Positions 1-8,920 are shown, counted from the stretch's first letter. The stretch is DNA of 35,046 bases from Candidatus Nomurabacteria bacterium GW2011_GWA1_36_15 (GCA_000991415.1 LBRM01000002.1:1-35046), one strand, 5' to 3'. The notes: a model not told the origin generated them from the letters alone. Numbers and translations are program-made.

Positions 1-1628
1 CAAACATTTGTCTAGGTAAAATACCGTATAATTTTTCAACTGTTTTTTCCGCTTCTTCCGCTACTTTTCTTTTTGAAACAACCCTAGAAAAAGCAGCTAC
101 TGTTTCTCCTCCGACTATTATATCCAGTCGAGTAACATTTGCTTCGCGCATTTCATCTATTTCATAAGAGATTGAGCCATAACCGGATGAAACACTTTTT
201 AATTCATCAAAAAAATTGCGCATAAGCTCGCGCAGTGACATTTTAACGGATAAAATAGAACGATTGCCTGTTTTGCCGTCGGATAGGTTTCCAAAATTGT
301 CTGTTTCACCTATTTCTGCTTCATGCTCAAAAAGCAACTGCATTATATTACCTATGTATTTTATCGGTGAAATTATTTTTAGTTTTACCCAAGGTTCCAG
401 TACTGTTTGAATATTTCCGTCATCGGGGAAAAAATAGGGAGAATAAATTTTTACTTTTTTACCAGCTTCTCCCGAGCTGGTCGAAGGATTTTTCATTATT
501 ATTTCATAAGTGATAGAAGGGGTGGTGATAACCAATTTTAAATTAAATTCTCGTTTCAACCTTTCTGTAATAATTTCCAAATGCAACATTCCTAAAAAAC
601 CACAGCGAAAACCGCGTCCAAGAGACCTGGAAGATTCTTCTTCATAAGAAAAAGAGGAATCTGAAAGTTTTAATTTACCCAGGGCTAATTTAAGTTCTAA
701 AAAATCATCGGCATCTTCTGGAAAAACAGACGCCCAAACAACAGGCACGGGTTGCATATAACCAGAGAGAGCAGGTAATGGATTTTTTTCTTTGGTAATG
801 GTATCTCCTACGGAAGCGATACCCGGTCTTTTAATACCCGTGATGATATAACCTGTATCTCCGGCTGAAAGAAAATCACGCGCGGTTTCTTCAGGCGAAA
901 AAGTGCCCACTTCCAGAGAATTAAACTTTTCGCCCGATACTGAAAAAATCAAACTTTCTCCTTTTTTAACTTTACCATCCAATAATCGAATAAAAACTAT
1001 CACTCCCTTATGATTGGAATATTTGAAATCAAAAACAAGCGCACGCAAAATATTATCTCCGTGGTAATTTTCTTTAGGTGCTGGAACACGTTTTATAATC
1101 TCATTTAAAAGATTTTCTACCCCTTCACCCGTACGTCCAGAGGCAAAAAGTATCTCGTCAGGATTACAATTCAGAAGATCTATCACTTCTTTTTTTACTT
1201 CATCTATCCGTGCCAGAGACGAGTCAATTTTGGAAAGCACAGGAATAATCTTAAGCCCTCCCTCACGCGCCATATTAAGCGTAGTAAGCGTTTGAGCCTG
1301 TACGCCTTGAGTTGTATCAACTAGTAAAATAGAGCCTTCTACGGCCTTTAAAGCGCGAGAAACCTCATAAGAAAAGTCTATATGCCCGGGAGTATCAATT
1401 AAATTTAGTATATATTTATCGGTTCCTAAGGTATATTCCATTCGCACGGGTTGCATTTTGATGGTAATGCCACGTTCCCGTTCAAGATCCATAGAGTCCA
1501 ATACTTGATCGCGCATTTTGCGTTCCGGAATAGTATGGGTAATTTCCAACATCCGGTCCGCCAAGGTGCTTTTGCCGTGGTCAATATGCGCAATTATAGA
1601 AAAGTTTCTGATATGTTTTAAATCCATC
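1..1628 (-). CDS. lepA: Elongation factor 4 (LepA), C-terminus cut by window edge
   Basis: LepA is a ribosome-associated translational GTPase that back-translocates or remodels stalled ribosomes. It is absent from the ORF track because the frame is open to the left edge. Reading from ATG at 1628, about 542 of roughly 600 residues are present. The G1 loop AHIDHGKST, switch region ERERGITIK, G3 DTPGHIDF and a G4-like SKID are visible, followed by domain II and the EF4-type sequence GFRCGFLGMLHLEI. The start lies 35 bp downstream of the murJ stop, so it is probably the last gene of the murJ operon; AAAGG abuts the ATG. An in-frame 'NPSTSSGEAGKK' stretch (bases about 462-490) has no counterpart in the E. 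coli sequence as I recall it, and matches an insertion-like stretch in leuS. The identification is secure; only the missing end is uncertain. Confidence 0.95.
462..490. repeat. 'PSTSSG' element, copy in lepA (family B)
   Basis: The sense strand reads CCTTCGACCAGCTCGGG followed by AGCTGG, encoding NPSTSSGEAGKK. It contains the inverted repeat CCAGCT/AGCTGG around a 7-nt loop. It shares most bases with the leuS copy at 7767-7798. Confidence 0.75.
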
Positions 1629-1663
1629 CTTTAAATATAACAGAGTTTTAGGAAAATACCATT

Positions 1664-3370
1664 TTAAAGTTCTTCTTGAGGTGAAACAAGAACTTTGGTG
1701 CGCCAGAATTTGGTTTTGAAAGTTTTTATGAGATCTTTCAGCTCTTCGTTTTTCAAAAGATACAATATTAAAATACCAGAGCAAATGCCTAAAATTCCGG
1801 AAATAAATCCTTGCAAAAATATTCCCCAGAAAGTGATGGTGCCAAAGATCAGAGAAAAAATATTCAAACTTATATAGGAGACAAGGCCGATAAAAAACGA
1901 AGCTCCCAAACTTTGGAAAAAAGTTTTGGTAATGAAGGACTCATGTTCCATAAAATCTTTTCTAACAAAAAACCACTGCAAAATAAAATTCAGAATAGTT
2001 CCAACAGAATATGCCAGAGGAAGCATCAATACTTCAGTACCGTTGATGTCCTCAACTTTTAACAAAGATTCTATAAAATAACGGAAGGTCGGGACATTTT
2101 CAAAAATATTTAAAAATAAATAAGAAAAAATTATAATCAAAATGGAACAAATTAAGTTGATTGTGAGCGGACGTTTGGTATTGCCTGTGGCATAATAGGC
2201 ACGAGACAAAAGAGCAACCATGCCCTGAGCCAGAACAGAAATAGAAAAAATCGCCAGAGAGGCCGCCACCAGACGAGTATTTTCCCAAGAAAAAGATCCA
2301 GAACCAAGTATCACACGCACGATCTGCGCGCGAAGCACAATAAAAAGAAAGATTACCGGTAGCGACCAAAATACTATCTGCCTGGCAGTAGATTTTAAAT
2401 GGTTTTTAAATTCATCTTTTTTTTGACCGGAAAAAGATTTGACTAAAGTGGGGAAAGCAGCTACCGCATAAGATACTCCAATAATATTAAGTGGCACTGA
2501 CTGCAGATTGAATGAAAAATTAAAAATTGAAATCGAGCCACTTGATAGATAGGAAGCAAAGGCAATAATTGAAATAAGGGCAATACTATTAAAGGAAAGA
2601 CCAAGAGTTCTTGGAAGTGAAATAAGCACTATCTGTTTAATCTCTTTAAAATTAATGGAAATTGCCTCGCCTGTAGGACTACGGCCGAAGGAAAACTTGG
2701 GAGTAAATCCACATCCCCAAGAGGCAGATACTTGAATCAAAAAATGCATAAAGGCCCCTAAAACAACGCCCAACACCAAGCCATTTATTCCAAAAATCGG
2801 ATACAAAAAAATGATGCCGATAATAATACCAAAATTATAAAAAATAGGACTTAAAGAGTAGATAAAAAATTTACGGAAAAGCTGAGTAATAGTGCCAAAA
2901 AGGTTAGAAAGACCCATCAAAATGGGAGAAAACAACATTATGCGCGAAAATAAAATAACTTTTGTTTGCATGAATGGCGTAAAACCCGGGGTAACAAAAG
3001 ATATCAGATAAGGCATAATGAAAAAGGCTACAATAGAAATAATTACCATAACTATAAAAAAGACAGTAAAAACATCATTTAACAATTTGCGCGCTTCATT
3101 TGTAACTTTTTCTCCACTCATTTTTTCTACGATGAATGGAATAAGCACAGTAATAGAAGCAAGAGAGGCAATGGAAATAAAAATAAGATCTGGTACACGA
3201 AAGGCGGCATAATAGGCATCAAGTTCCGGCGACGGACCAATAAAATGGGCGATGTATCGATCGCGAAAAAGCGCCAGAATTTGAGAAAGGAAAGTAAAAC
3301 AACCCAAAAGGAGCGCAGCTTGGTTTATATTTACGTATTCCTTGCTGAAAATTCTCAAGATCCTCTGCAT
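1664..3370 (-). CDS. murJ: Lipid II flippase MurJ
   Basis: A 568-residue polytopic membrane protein of the MVF/MurJ family, which flips lipid II across the cytoplasmic membrane for peptidoglycan synthesis. The N-terminal region has the family-typical order (LSQILALFRDRYIAHFIG, then AYYAAFRVPDLI), and PRTLGLS and YSVGTILNFILQW occur later. About 14 hydrophobic segments can be read, as expected. It starts 14 bp after the end of the O-antigen-ligase-like gene and ends 35 bp before lepA, so these three probably form one transcript. No clear Shine-Dalgarno is seen before the ATG. A GC-rich stretch encoding SFGRSPTGEA (about 2665-2692) interrupts the usual run into the PRTLG segment and is noted as a possible small insertion. 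Call confident. Confidence 0.93.
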   Translation of the reverse strand: MQRILRIFSKEYVNINQAALLLGCFTFLSQILALFRDRYIAHFIGPSPELDAYYAAFRVPDLIFISIASLASITVLIPFIVEKMSGEKVTNEARKLLNDVFTVFFIVMVIISIVAFFIMPYLISFVTPGFTPFMQTKVILFSRIMLFSPILMGLSNLFGTITQLFRKFFIYSLSPIFYNFGIIIGIIFLYPIFGINGLVLGVVLGAFMHFLIQVSASWGCGFTPKFSFGRSPTGEAISINFKEIKQIVLISLPRTLGLSFNSIALISIIAFASYLSSGSISIFNFSFNLQSVPLNIIGVSYAVAAFPTLVKSFSGQKKDEFKNHLKSTARQIVFWSLPVIFLFIVLRAQIVRVILGSGSFSWENTRLVAASLAIFSISVLAQGMVALLSRAYYATGNTKRPLTINLICSILIIIFSYLFLNIFENVPTFRYFIESLLKVEDINGTEVLMLPLAYSVGTILNFILQWFFVRKDFMEHESFITKTFFQSLGASFFIGLVSYISLNIFSLIFGTITFWGIFLQGFISGILGICSGILILYLLKNEELKDLIKTFKTKFWRTKVLVSPQEEL

Positions 3371-3384
3371 TTTTAATTACTTAA

Positions 3385-5466
3385 TTATTGCTGTCCAGTT
3401 TTATCGTTATTTGTAGTAGAAGGAGTAGAACTTCCTCCTTTCAAAGAATTAACATATTGAATCAAATCCTGACTATCGGGGGCAAGAGATAAGGCCGTTT
3501 CCGCATAAGAAATAGCAACGGTATTATTGCCATCACTTTTTTCTATCTGAGAAATAGTAATGAGCGCTTCTATATAGTCAGGCTTCAAAGAAAGAGCTTC
3601 TTTGACAAAGTCTTTGGCTTCTTTGATTTTTCCATCAGCAAAATAGACGCGGGCTGTGGCAAGTTTAATTCCCGGATTCAGCGGATTAAGGGTCGAGGCT
3701 GTTTTATATGCTTCAATCGCTTTATCATAAGTACCCTTTACACCAAGTAACCCAACTGTATTATATACAGCCCCTAAGGAATTATAATTCAAATAATTTT
3801 CACTATTATATGCTACTGCCAACTGCGCGCCATTTACTGCTTGGTCAAAACTTGTTTGCAAATCGGCTTTATCTGTTTCAGATAAGGCTGAACCCTTAGT
3901 AACTATGGAATTAATTTTTGTGAGATATACTTGTGTGTAAGTACGTAAATATAAATCGTTTTGATGCAAAGAAATAGCTTTAGTAATGGAATCTTCAGCC
4001 ATTGGAATAGTCGAAGCTGAAAGTGTCTTGCCAAAATATGTAACAGAAGCTAGCCTTTCCACATACTTAAATCCTACAGCCGCAGAAATAATCATCAAAA
4101 TTACAAGAAAAAATATAGAGAAAAAGCTTTTTCTCGGATCATCTAAAAACGACATCGAAATTTCTCCATTGGAACGACCAGCGGAAGATAAACCTATAAA
4201 TATTCCGGTGAAAGCAAAAGCCAATAAAAACATAACTTCACCTGTAGAATAGAAGAAAGATGAAACAAATAAATAAAGAGAAGCCACAAAAAATACTACC
4301 ACTTCCCAATTCATATTATTCTTAATGCTAGCAAAAAGAGATTTTGCGCCAATCATTATAAATAAAATGAAAAATGTGAGCCAGGCTAGAATACCCAGAG
4401 AGCCAGTAGTAGAGGCAAAAGTTGGTAATAAACCTGAACCAGAGTTAAAAGAAGTGTCCCAAAATTGAGTAGCATTGATAACCTGAGGTTTATGCATCGC
4501 CCATACTTCTCCAAATTTATTTGGACCCACGCCTAAGATTGGGTCTTTCATAAGAGCTTTTCCCGTGATTGACATCGTAGCTCCAAAGGAAGGCCTAATC
4601 TCAATATTTGATAAATTTAAACTATTCGGCAATAATTCTCCAATAAATTGGCCGGACATAAAAAACAAAAGTGAGACCATAACTACAGCGAAAGAGAAAG
4701 CCGGAAAATGTTTCTTCTCACTTCCTTCTTCTTGCTTTCTGCCAAAAGAAAAAGAAATTTTATAAATAAAAATAATTAAAGCAAAGATTCCAAGAATTTC
4801 CCAAATCAAGGGGAAATTCACTACTGCGGATAACACAACTGAAAATGCAATCAAAACTCCCAACAACCATTTAATTCCTTTTGGGACCGAAAAAAATTCA
4901 ACTATAAAAAGAGACATAATAGTAGAAAATCCGGTAAAAAGCCCAAGGGCGTTCCAAGACCCTAAAATATTATCGGTTTTTCCCCCTAAAATTCCTAATG
5001 ATAATAAATCAGGCATAAACAGGCGCAGACTCTGGAACAAAAATAGAACAGCAGAGGATATGATTATTCCCCAAAAAACTGTTTTTGCATTTTTTATATC
5101 TTTTAAAACAATAGAAGAGAGCAGCATCAAAAGAAAAGCTCCCAACATAAAATAAAAAGTACCTACGTCCAGCATTATGCCAAAGAGAGATACTTGTAAA
5201 GCTGAAGAAAATAGAGCAGAAATAAGAAATACCAGCAAAACACCAAAAGCAGAAAGTAAAAGCCAGGACTTTGGCAGGTTGATTTTACCATCTGAAAATC
5301 GAGCCGCTATCCAAAAAATAATTGAAATAGCCAAGCCCATCACAAAAAGCAAACCTTTAGAAGTTTCAATTGGAATTTGAGTGAATGGCAAAAAGAAAAT
5401 TGGTAATAGCACAATTACCACAAAAAGCGACCAAAAAGAGATTCTGTCAAAAATATTTGATAACAT
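3385..5466 (-). CDS. O-antigen ligase/polymerase-like membrane protein with C-terminal TPR repeats
   Basis: A 693-residue protein. Residues 1 to about 440 contain around a dozen hydrophobic segments, and a large external loop carries DPILGVGPNKFGEVW followed by a polar stretch. This is the arrangement of the Wzy_C (O-antigen ligase/polymerase) family, in which a GxGPxxF motif precedes the active loop. The C-terminal part, about 480-680, is soluble and helical with TPR-like repeats (YDKAIEAYKTASTLNPLNP, EAKDFVKEALSLKPD, AISYAETALSLAPD), ending in a Ser/Thr-rich tail. The family transfers or polymerises lipid-linked glycans at the outer face of the membrane; the substrate here is unknown and could be a surface polysaccharide or an S-layer glycan. 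A TATGAT box about 70 nt upstream may drive it, giving a leader unlike most other genes here. It precedes murJ by 14 bp. Confidence 0.75.
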   Translation of the reverse strand: MLSNIFDRISFWSLFVVIVLLPIFFLPFTQIPIETSKGLLFVMGLAISIIFWIAARFSDGKINLPKSWLLLSAFGVLLVFLISALFSSALQVSLFGIMLDVGTFYFMLGAFLLMLLSSIVLKDIKNAKTVFWGIIISSAVLFLFQSLRLFMPDLLSLGILGGKTDNILGSWNALGLFTGFSTIMSLFIVEFFSVPKGIKWLLGVLIAFSVVLSAVVNFPLIWEILGIFALIIFIYKISFSFGRKQEEGSEKKHFPAFSFAVVMVSLLFFMSGQFIGELLPNSLNLSNIEIRPSFGATMSITGKALMKDPILGVGPNKFGEVWAMHKPQVINATQFWDTSFNSGSGLLPTFASTTGSLGILAWLTFFILFIMIGAKSLFASIKNNMNWEVVVFFVASLYLFVSSFFYSTGEVMFLLAFAFTGIFIGLSSAGRSNGEISMSFLDDPRKSFFSIFFLVILMIISAAVGFKYVERLASVTYFGKTLSASTIPMAEDSITKAISLHQNDLYLRTYTQVYLTKINSIVTKGSALSETDKADLQTSFDQAVNGAQLAVAYNSENYLNYNSLGAVYNTVGLLGVKGTYDKAIEAYKTASTLNPLNPGIKLATARVYFADGKIKEAKDFVKEALSLKPDYIEALITISQIEKSDGNNTVAISYAETALSLAPDSQDLIQYVNSLKGGSSTPSTTNNDKTGQQ

Positions 5467-5569
5467 ATTATTTGTTGTTTATTGATAAAAAAACGCTAAT
5501 AAAGATTTCAATCACTTTATTGATACTTAATATCATACTACAAAATAGTGGTATTTAACAATATCCTAA

Positions 5570-7876
5570 TTAGGGTAGTATGTTAATAACTTTATTTTTA
5601 ACATAAATTATTTTTTTAGGATGTCCATCTATTAAATACTTTAAAACAGTCTGGTCAGAAAGAGCTTTTTTCTTTACCTCCTCTTCTTCTTCGTTCATTT
5701 GAATTATAATTTCAGTCCTAACTTTACCGTTTATTTGCACTGCGATTGTTATTTCCTGATCTTTAACTAAATTTTCGTCCCACTTTGGCCAACTTGAAAG
5801 ATCAATTAAATTTTTTTCTCCAAGCATTCGCCACAATTCTTCCGTTATATACGGTGCAAATGGAGCTAAAATTTGCAAAAATTTCTTATAATCTTCAATA
5901 CTTAAGGCCAGACCTTTTTGAGGATTTAAGGTCTGGCCTTTTTCTAAAGCTTTTTCCATCTCAGTTGTTAGTATCATCATAGCAGAAATAGTGGTATTAA
6001 AATGCATATTTTCTATATCTTCTGAAACTTTTTTGATTGTTTTATTTAAAATTTTTGAAATAGAAGAATTCTGAACGGTGTGGGTCCCACTCGGTACTCC
6101 GGGAAGGGTCAAGCCGGAAGAATTTTTCTGTTTCAAAAATTTATTTCCTATTCTCCAAACTTTTTCAATAAATCTTCTTGAACCAATAATACTTTCCGTA
6201 TTCCATGCTACAGATTCTTCAAAAGGTCCCATGAACATTTCATAAATACGTAAGGTGTCTGCGCCATAAGTTTTTACAATTTCATCCGGGTTTACAACAT
6301 TACCGACTGATTTTGACATTTTTACTCCTCCTTCTCCCAAAATCATCCCATGAGAAGTTCTTTTTTGGTAAGGTTCTGCTGTCGGCACCAGTTTTAAATC
6401 ATATAAAAACTTATGCCAAAAACGCGAATACAACAAATGTAGGGTGGTGTGTTCCATTCCGCCGTTGTACCAATCTACACCACCCTCTTGGGAGCTCGGC
6501 TCCCTCTTGGGAGCCGAGCTCCCAAGTAACCAGTACTTCAAATTTTTCATTGAAGCAAATTCTTTACTATTCTTCGGATCTGTGTATCTCAAATAATACC
6601 AAGAACTCCCTGCCCAGTTGGGCATAGTGTCTGTTTCCCTTTTTGCCTTGCCTTTGCACTTTGGGCATTTTGTATTTACCCATTTTGAAATTGAAGCTAG
6701 GGGAGACTCTCCACTATCTGTCGGTTTATAACTTTTTACTTCCGGCAATTTTACCGGTAAATCTTTTTCCGGCACCGGTATTAGCCCGCATTTTTCACAA
6801 CTAATTATCGGTATCGGTTCTCCCCAATATCTCTGTCTGGAAAAGACCCAATCTCGCAATTTAAAATGAGTAAATTTTTTTCCAAAATCTTCAAAACCCG
6901 CTTTTTTGTAATTTTCTACAATCGGCAGATTATATTTTTCCGCAAATTCCCTATCTCGAGCATCGTCTGCCGGCACACCCATTATAGCCCCGGTACCAAC
7001 TTCCGCCATAACATACTCTGCCTCCCAAACAGGAATTTCTTCCTTGGTTGCAGGATTGGTGACATAACGGCCAGTAAATTTATCTTTCTCTCCCGCTACC
7101 ACCACAAAAGTGGCACCAAAAATAGTTTCCGGCCTAGTGGTAAAAATTTCTATATCATCAAATTTAATTGAAACTCCATTCTTTTTTCCTATCCAATTTC
7201 TTTGTTGTGTTTTTACCCGTTCCGGATAATCAACTAAATTTAAATCCTTATCAAGTCTGTCAGCATATTTTGTAATAGCCAACATCCATTGTTTTTTTTC
7301 TCTTTTTTCTGTTTTACTTCCACAGCGATCGCAAACACCTCCTACAGCCTCTTCATTTGCTAAACCAATTTTACAAGAAGGACACCAATTTATAAAAGAT
7401 TTTGCTTTATACGCCAGACCTTTTTTAAAAAGCTGTAAAAATATCCACTGGGTCCATTTATAATATTTTGGGTCAGTGGTATTTATTTCTCGAGACCAAT
7501 CAAAAGAATAACCAAGAGCTTTTAGCTGTCTTCTAAATGTATCGGTATTTTTTTTGGTAACTATAGCCGGTTTCTTGCCAGTTTTAATGGCATAATTTTC
7601 GGTCGGAAGACCGAAAGCATCCCAACCGATAGGATATAAAACATTATACCCTTCCATCCTACGTTTACGAGAAATGATATCCATAGCGGTATTGCTACGA
7701 ATATGGCCTACATGCAATCCTTCGCCGGAAGGATACGGAAATTCGATTAGAGAATAAAATTTTTTTCCAGCTACTCGCCCTGAGCTCGTCGAAGGGTCTT
7801 TTGCTTGATAAATTTTTTTCTTTTCCCATTCATTTTGCCACTTTTTTTCAATTTTTTTATGATCGTAATTTTTCAT
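5570..7876 (-). CDS. leuS: Leucyl-tRNA synthetase with a short editing domain and several in-frame insertions
   Basis: Class I synthetase charging tRNA-Leu. The HIGH-type motif appears as HVGHIRSNTAMD, the KMSKS loop as VKMSKSVGN, and WYNGGMEHTTLHLLYSRFWH is the LeuRS-specific stretch. Two zinc-ribbon-like Cys pairs are visible (CPSC...CDRC and CEKC...CPKC). The CP1 editing domain keeps TTRPET and GTGAIMGVP but is clearly shorter than in E. coli, rejoining the catalytic core at KLRDWVFSRQRYWG. The ORF track begins at TTG 7879; I prefer ATG 7876 (768 aa). It lies 9 bp after the stop of the upstream membrane gene. At least four short GC-rich or palindromic stretches are embedded in frame (7767-7798, 6487-6526, 6063-6124, 5904-5940). 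All appear to fall in linker or loop positions and leave the motifs intact. Confidence 0.96.
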   Translation of the reverse strand: MKNYDHKKIEKKWQNEWEKKKIYQAKDPSTSSGRVAGKKFYSLIEFPYPSGEGLHVGHIRSNTAMDIISRKRRMEGYNVLYPIGWDAFGLPTENYAIKTGKKPAIVTKKNTDTFRRQLKALGYSFDWSREINTTDPKYYKWTQWIFLQLFKKGLAYKAKSFINWCPSCKIGLANEEAVGGVCDRCGSKTEKREKKQWMLAITKYADRLDKDLNLVDYPERVKTQQRNWIGKKNGVSIKFDDIEIFTTRPETIFGATFVVVAGEKDKFTGRYVTNPATKEEIPVWEAEYVMAEVGTGAIMGVPADDARDREFAEKYNLPIVENYKKAGFEDFGKKFTHFKLRDWVFSRQRYWGEPIPIISCEKCGLIPVPEKDLPVKLPEVKSYKPTDSGESPLASISKWVNTKCPKCKGKAKRETDTMPNWAGSSWYYLRYTDPKNSKEFASMKNLKYWLLGSSAPKREPSSQEGGVDWYNGGMEHTTLHLLYSRFWHKFLYDLKLVPTAEPYQKRTSHGMILGEGGVKMSKSVGNVVNPDEIVKTYGADTLRIYEMFMGPFEESVAWNTESIIGSRRFIEKVWRIGNKFLKQKNSSGLTLPGVPSGTHTVQNSSISKILNKTIKKVSEDIENMHFNTTISAMMILTTEMEKALEKGQTLNPQKGLALSIEDYKKFLQILAPFAPYITEELWRMLGEKNLIDLSSWPKWDENLVKDQEITIAVQINGKVRTEIIIQMNEEEEEVKKKALSDQTVLKYLIDGHPKKIIYVKNKVINILP
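5904..5940. repeat. 37-bp palindromic element, copy in leuS (family A)
   Basis: Perfect 13-bp inverted arms, AAGGCCAGACCTT and AAGGTCTGGCCTT, separated by an 11-nt loop. It is in frame in leuS and encodes KGQTLNPQKGLAL in the anticodon-binding domain. The arms follow the same AAGG-C-GACCTT pattern and the same 13+11+13 spacing as the copies in def and fmt, with two paired (compensated) base changes. Confidence 0.85.
6063..6124. repeat. In-frame 54-nt segment in leuS bounded by 8-bp direct repeat
   Basis: GAAGAATT occurs at 6063-6070 and again at 6117-6124, exactly 54 nt (18 codons) apart. The segment between is GC-rich, contains the palindrome-like GTGGGTCCCAC, and encodes SGLTLPGVPSGTHTVQNS in a linker. 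It looks like an insertion with target duplication. Confidence 0.55.
6487..6526. repeat. Perfect 18-bp inverted repeat (hairpin) inside leuS (family C)
   Basis: The left arm CTTGGGAGCTCGGCTCCC and its exact reverse complement flank the loop TCTT. It is markedly GC-rich in an AT-rich gene. It encodes the stretch LGSSAPKREPSSQE just before the conserved VDWYNGGMEHT. Confidence 0.9.
7767..7798. repeat. 'PSTSSG' element, copy in leuS (family B)
   Basis: In the sense strand it reads CCTTCGACGAGCTCAGG followed by AGCTGG, encoding DPSTSSGRVAGKK near the LeuRS N-terminus. The same nucleotide pattern and peptide occur in lepA. Confidence 0.75.
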
Positions 7877-7885
7877 CAAAACTAA

Positions 7886-8914
7886 TTATCTTACATCAGT
7901 TTTAGAAAACGGTGGATATATATCTTTATCTATTGTTCGTTCAAAACAAGTTCGTCCAACCTGATGATCCCAAGATTCATTTATTCCCCCGCCTGGATAC
8001 GGATAAGATATAGTAGCTACATCTTTTTCACCATAAGGCATCATCGGTATAATTCCGCCGCCATCATTATATTCTCTCCAACCCTTTGGTATAGGCAAAG
8101 CAAAAGTGGCGCAAAGCTCAAATTTTAGTTTATCTTTTGCTAAATATTCGTAGGTATTTCCTTTTTCAAATTCTGGGTCAACAGGCAAAGAATAACCTGT
8201 AAGGGGGTTTGGGAGTTCAGTCAAGTTCTCAGGCAATTTTTCTTTCTGTTGCCAATAGTTTATTATCTGATATTGAATACTCAGAAGATCGTTTACTCTT
8301 CTATCATCTAGCCGAAGCAATCTTTGTTCAGCGGGGCTACCCATAATTAAAAAGCTACAAATAACGGCTGCCAAAACCAAAACGGCACTAACAGATGAAA
8401 AAATCGGACCAGCTTTTATATTGAAACCAAATATTTTGTTATTTAAGAGTTCGAGAATGTAATATTTACCTACTATTATGGCTGTTACTAATGTTACTAC
8501 AATCTTTAAAATAAACCTGGTAGTTATTTCGCCAGAAATAAAATATCTTATAAGAGAAACCAAGTCCACCATAAGGACTATAGCCGAAAGAAATAGAACA
8601 ATGTAAATAACCCACTTCCTAATAATTTCATCTATCTGTCCCATTCCCTGCTTCGAAAACTTTTTCCAAAAATAAGAAATCAGAACAAAAACTGGAAAGA
8701 AAATAATAAGGGTGGCAAGCGCCATGCGAATACTTTCGTATTCGTAAGTAAAATATCCATACTGATAGCTTGCATTCAAAACATCCGGAAAACGTTTATC
8801 TAAAGTTTCAAAAACAAGATTAAGAAACGAGGTAACAGAAGTTATTAATGTTATTAAAACCCCCAAAGACAAGAAGAAAAATCCTATATTTAATTTTGGT
8901 TTATTTGTTTCCAT
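7886..8914 (-). CDS. DUF5671-like multi-pass membrane protein with pseudopilin-like outer domain
   Basis: 342 residues, function unknown. Hydrophobic segments lie near residues 10-33, 62-83, 103-124, 138-160 and 172-195. They are followed by a soluble region of about 145 residues containing DDRRVNDLLSIQYQIINYW and LTELPNPLTGYSLPVDP. That layout resembles the DUF5671 membrane domain seen in many Patescibacteria, followed by a segment like the globular part of type II pseudopilins, with a helix and then a Pro-rich strand region. The soluble part is probably outside the membrane and ends with two Cys that could form a disulfide. The promoter is a strong extended -10 (TGCTATAAT) only 6 nt before the ATG. 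leuS follows 9 bp downstream, so this gene probably leads the leuS transcript. The family assignment is from memory of sequence style. Confidence 0.6.
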   Translation of the reverse strand: METNKPKLNIGFFFLSLGVLITLITSVTSFLNLVFETLDKRFPDVLNASYQYGYFTYEYESIRMALATLIIFFPVFVLISYFWKKFSKQGMGQIDEIIRKWVIYIVLFLSAIVLMVDLVSLIRYFISGEITTRFILKIVVTLVTAIIVGKYYILELLNNKIFGFNIKAGPIFSSVSAVLVLAAVICSFLIMGSPAEQRLLRLDDRRVNDLLSIQYQIINYWQQKEKLPENLTELPNPLTGYSLPVDPEFEKGNTYEYLAKDKLKFELCATFALPIPKGWREYNDGGGIIPMMPYGEKDVATISYPYPGGGINESWDHQVGRTCFERTIDKDIYPPFSKTDVR

Positions 8915-8920
8915 ACCTTT

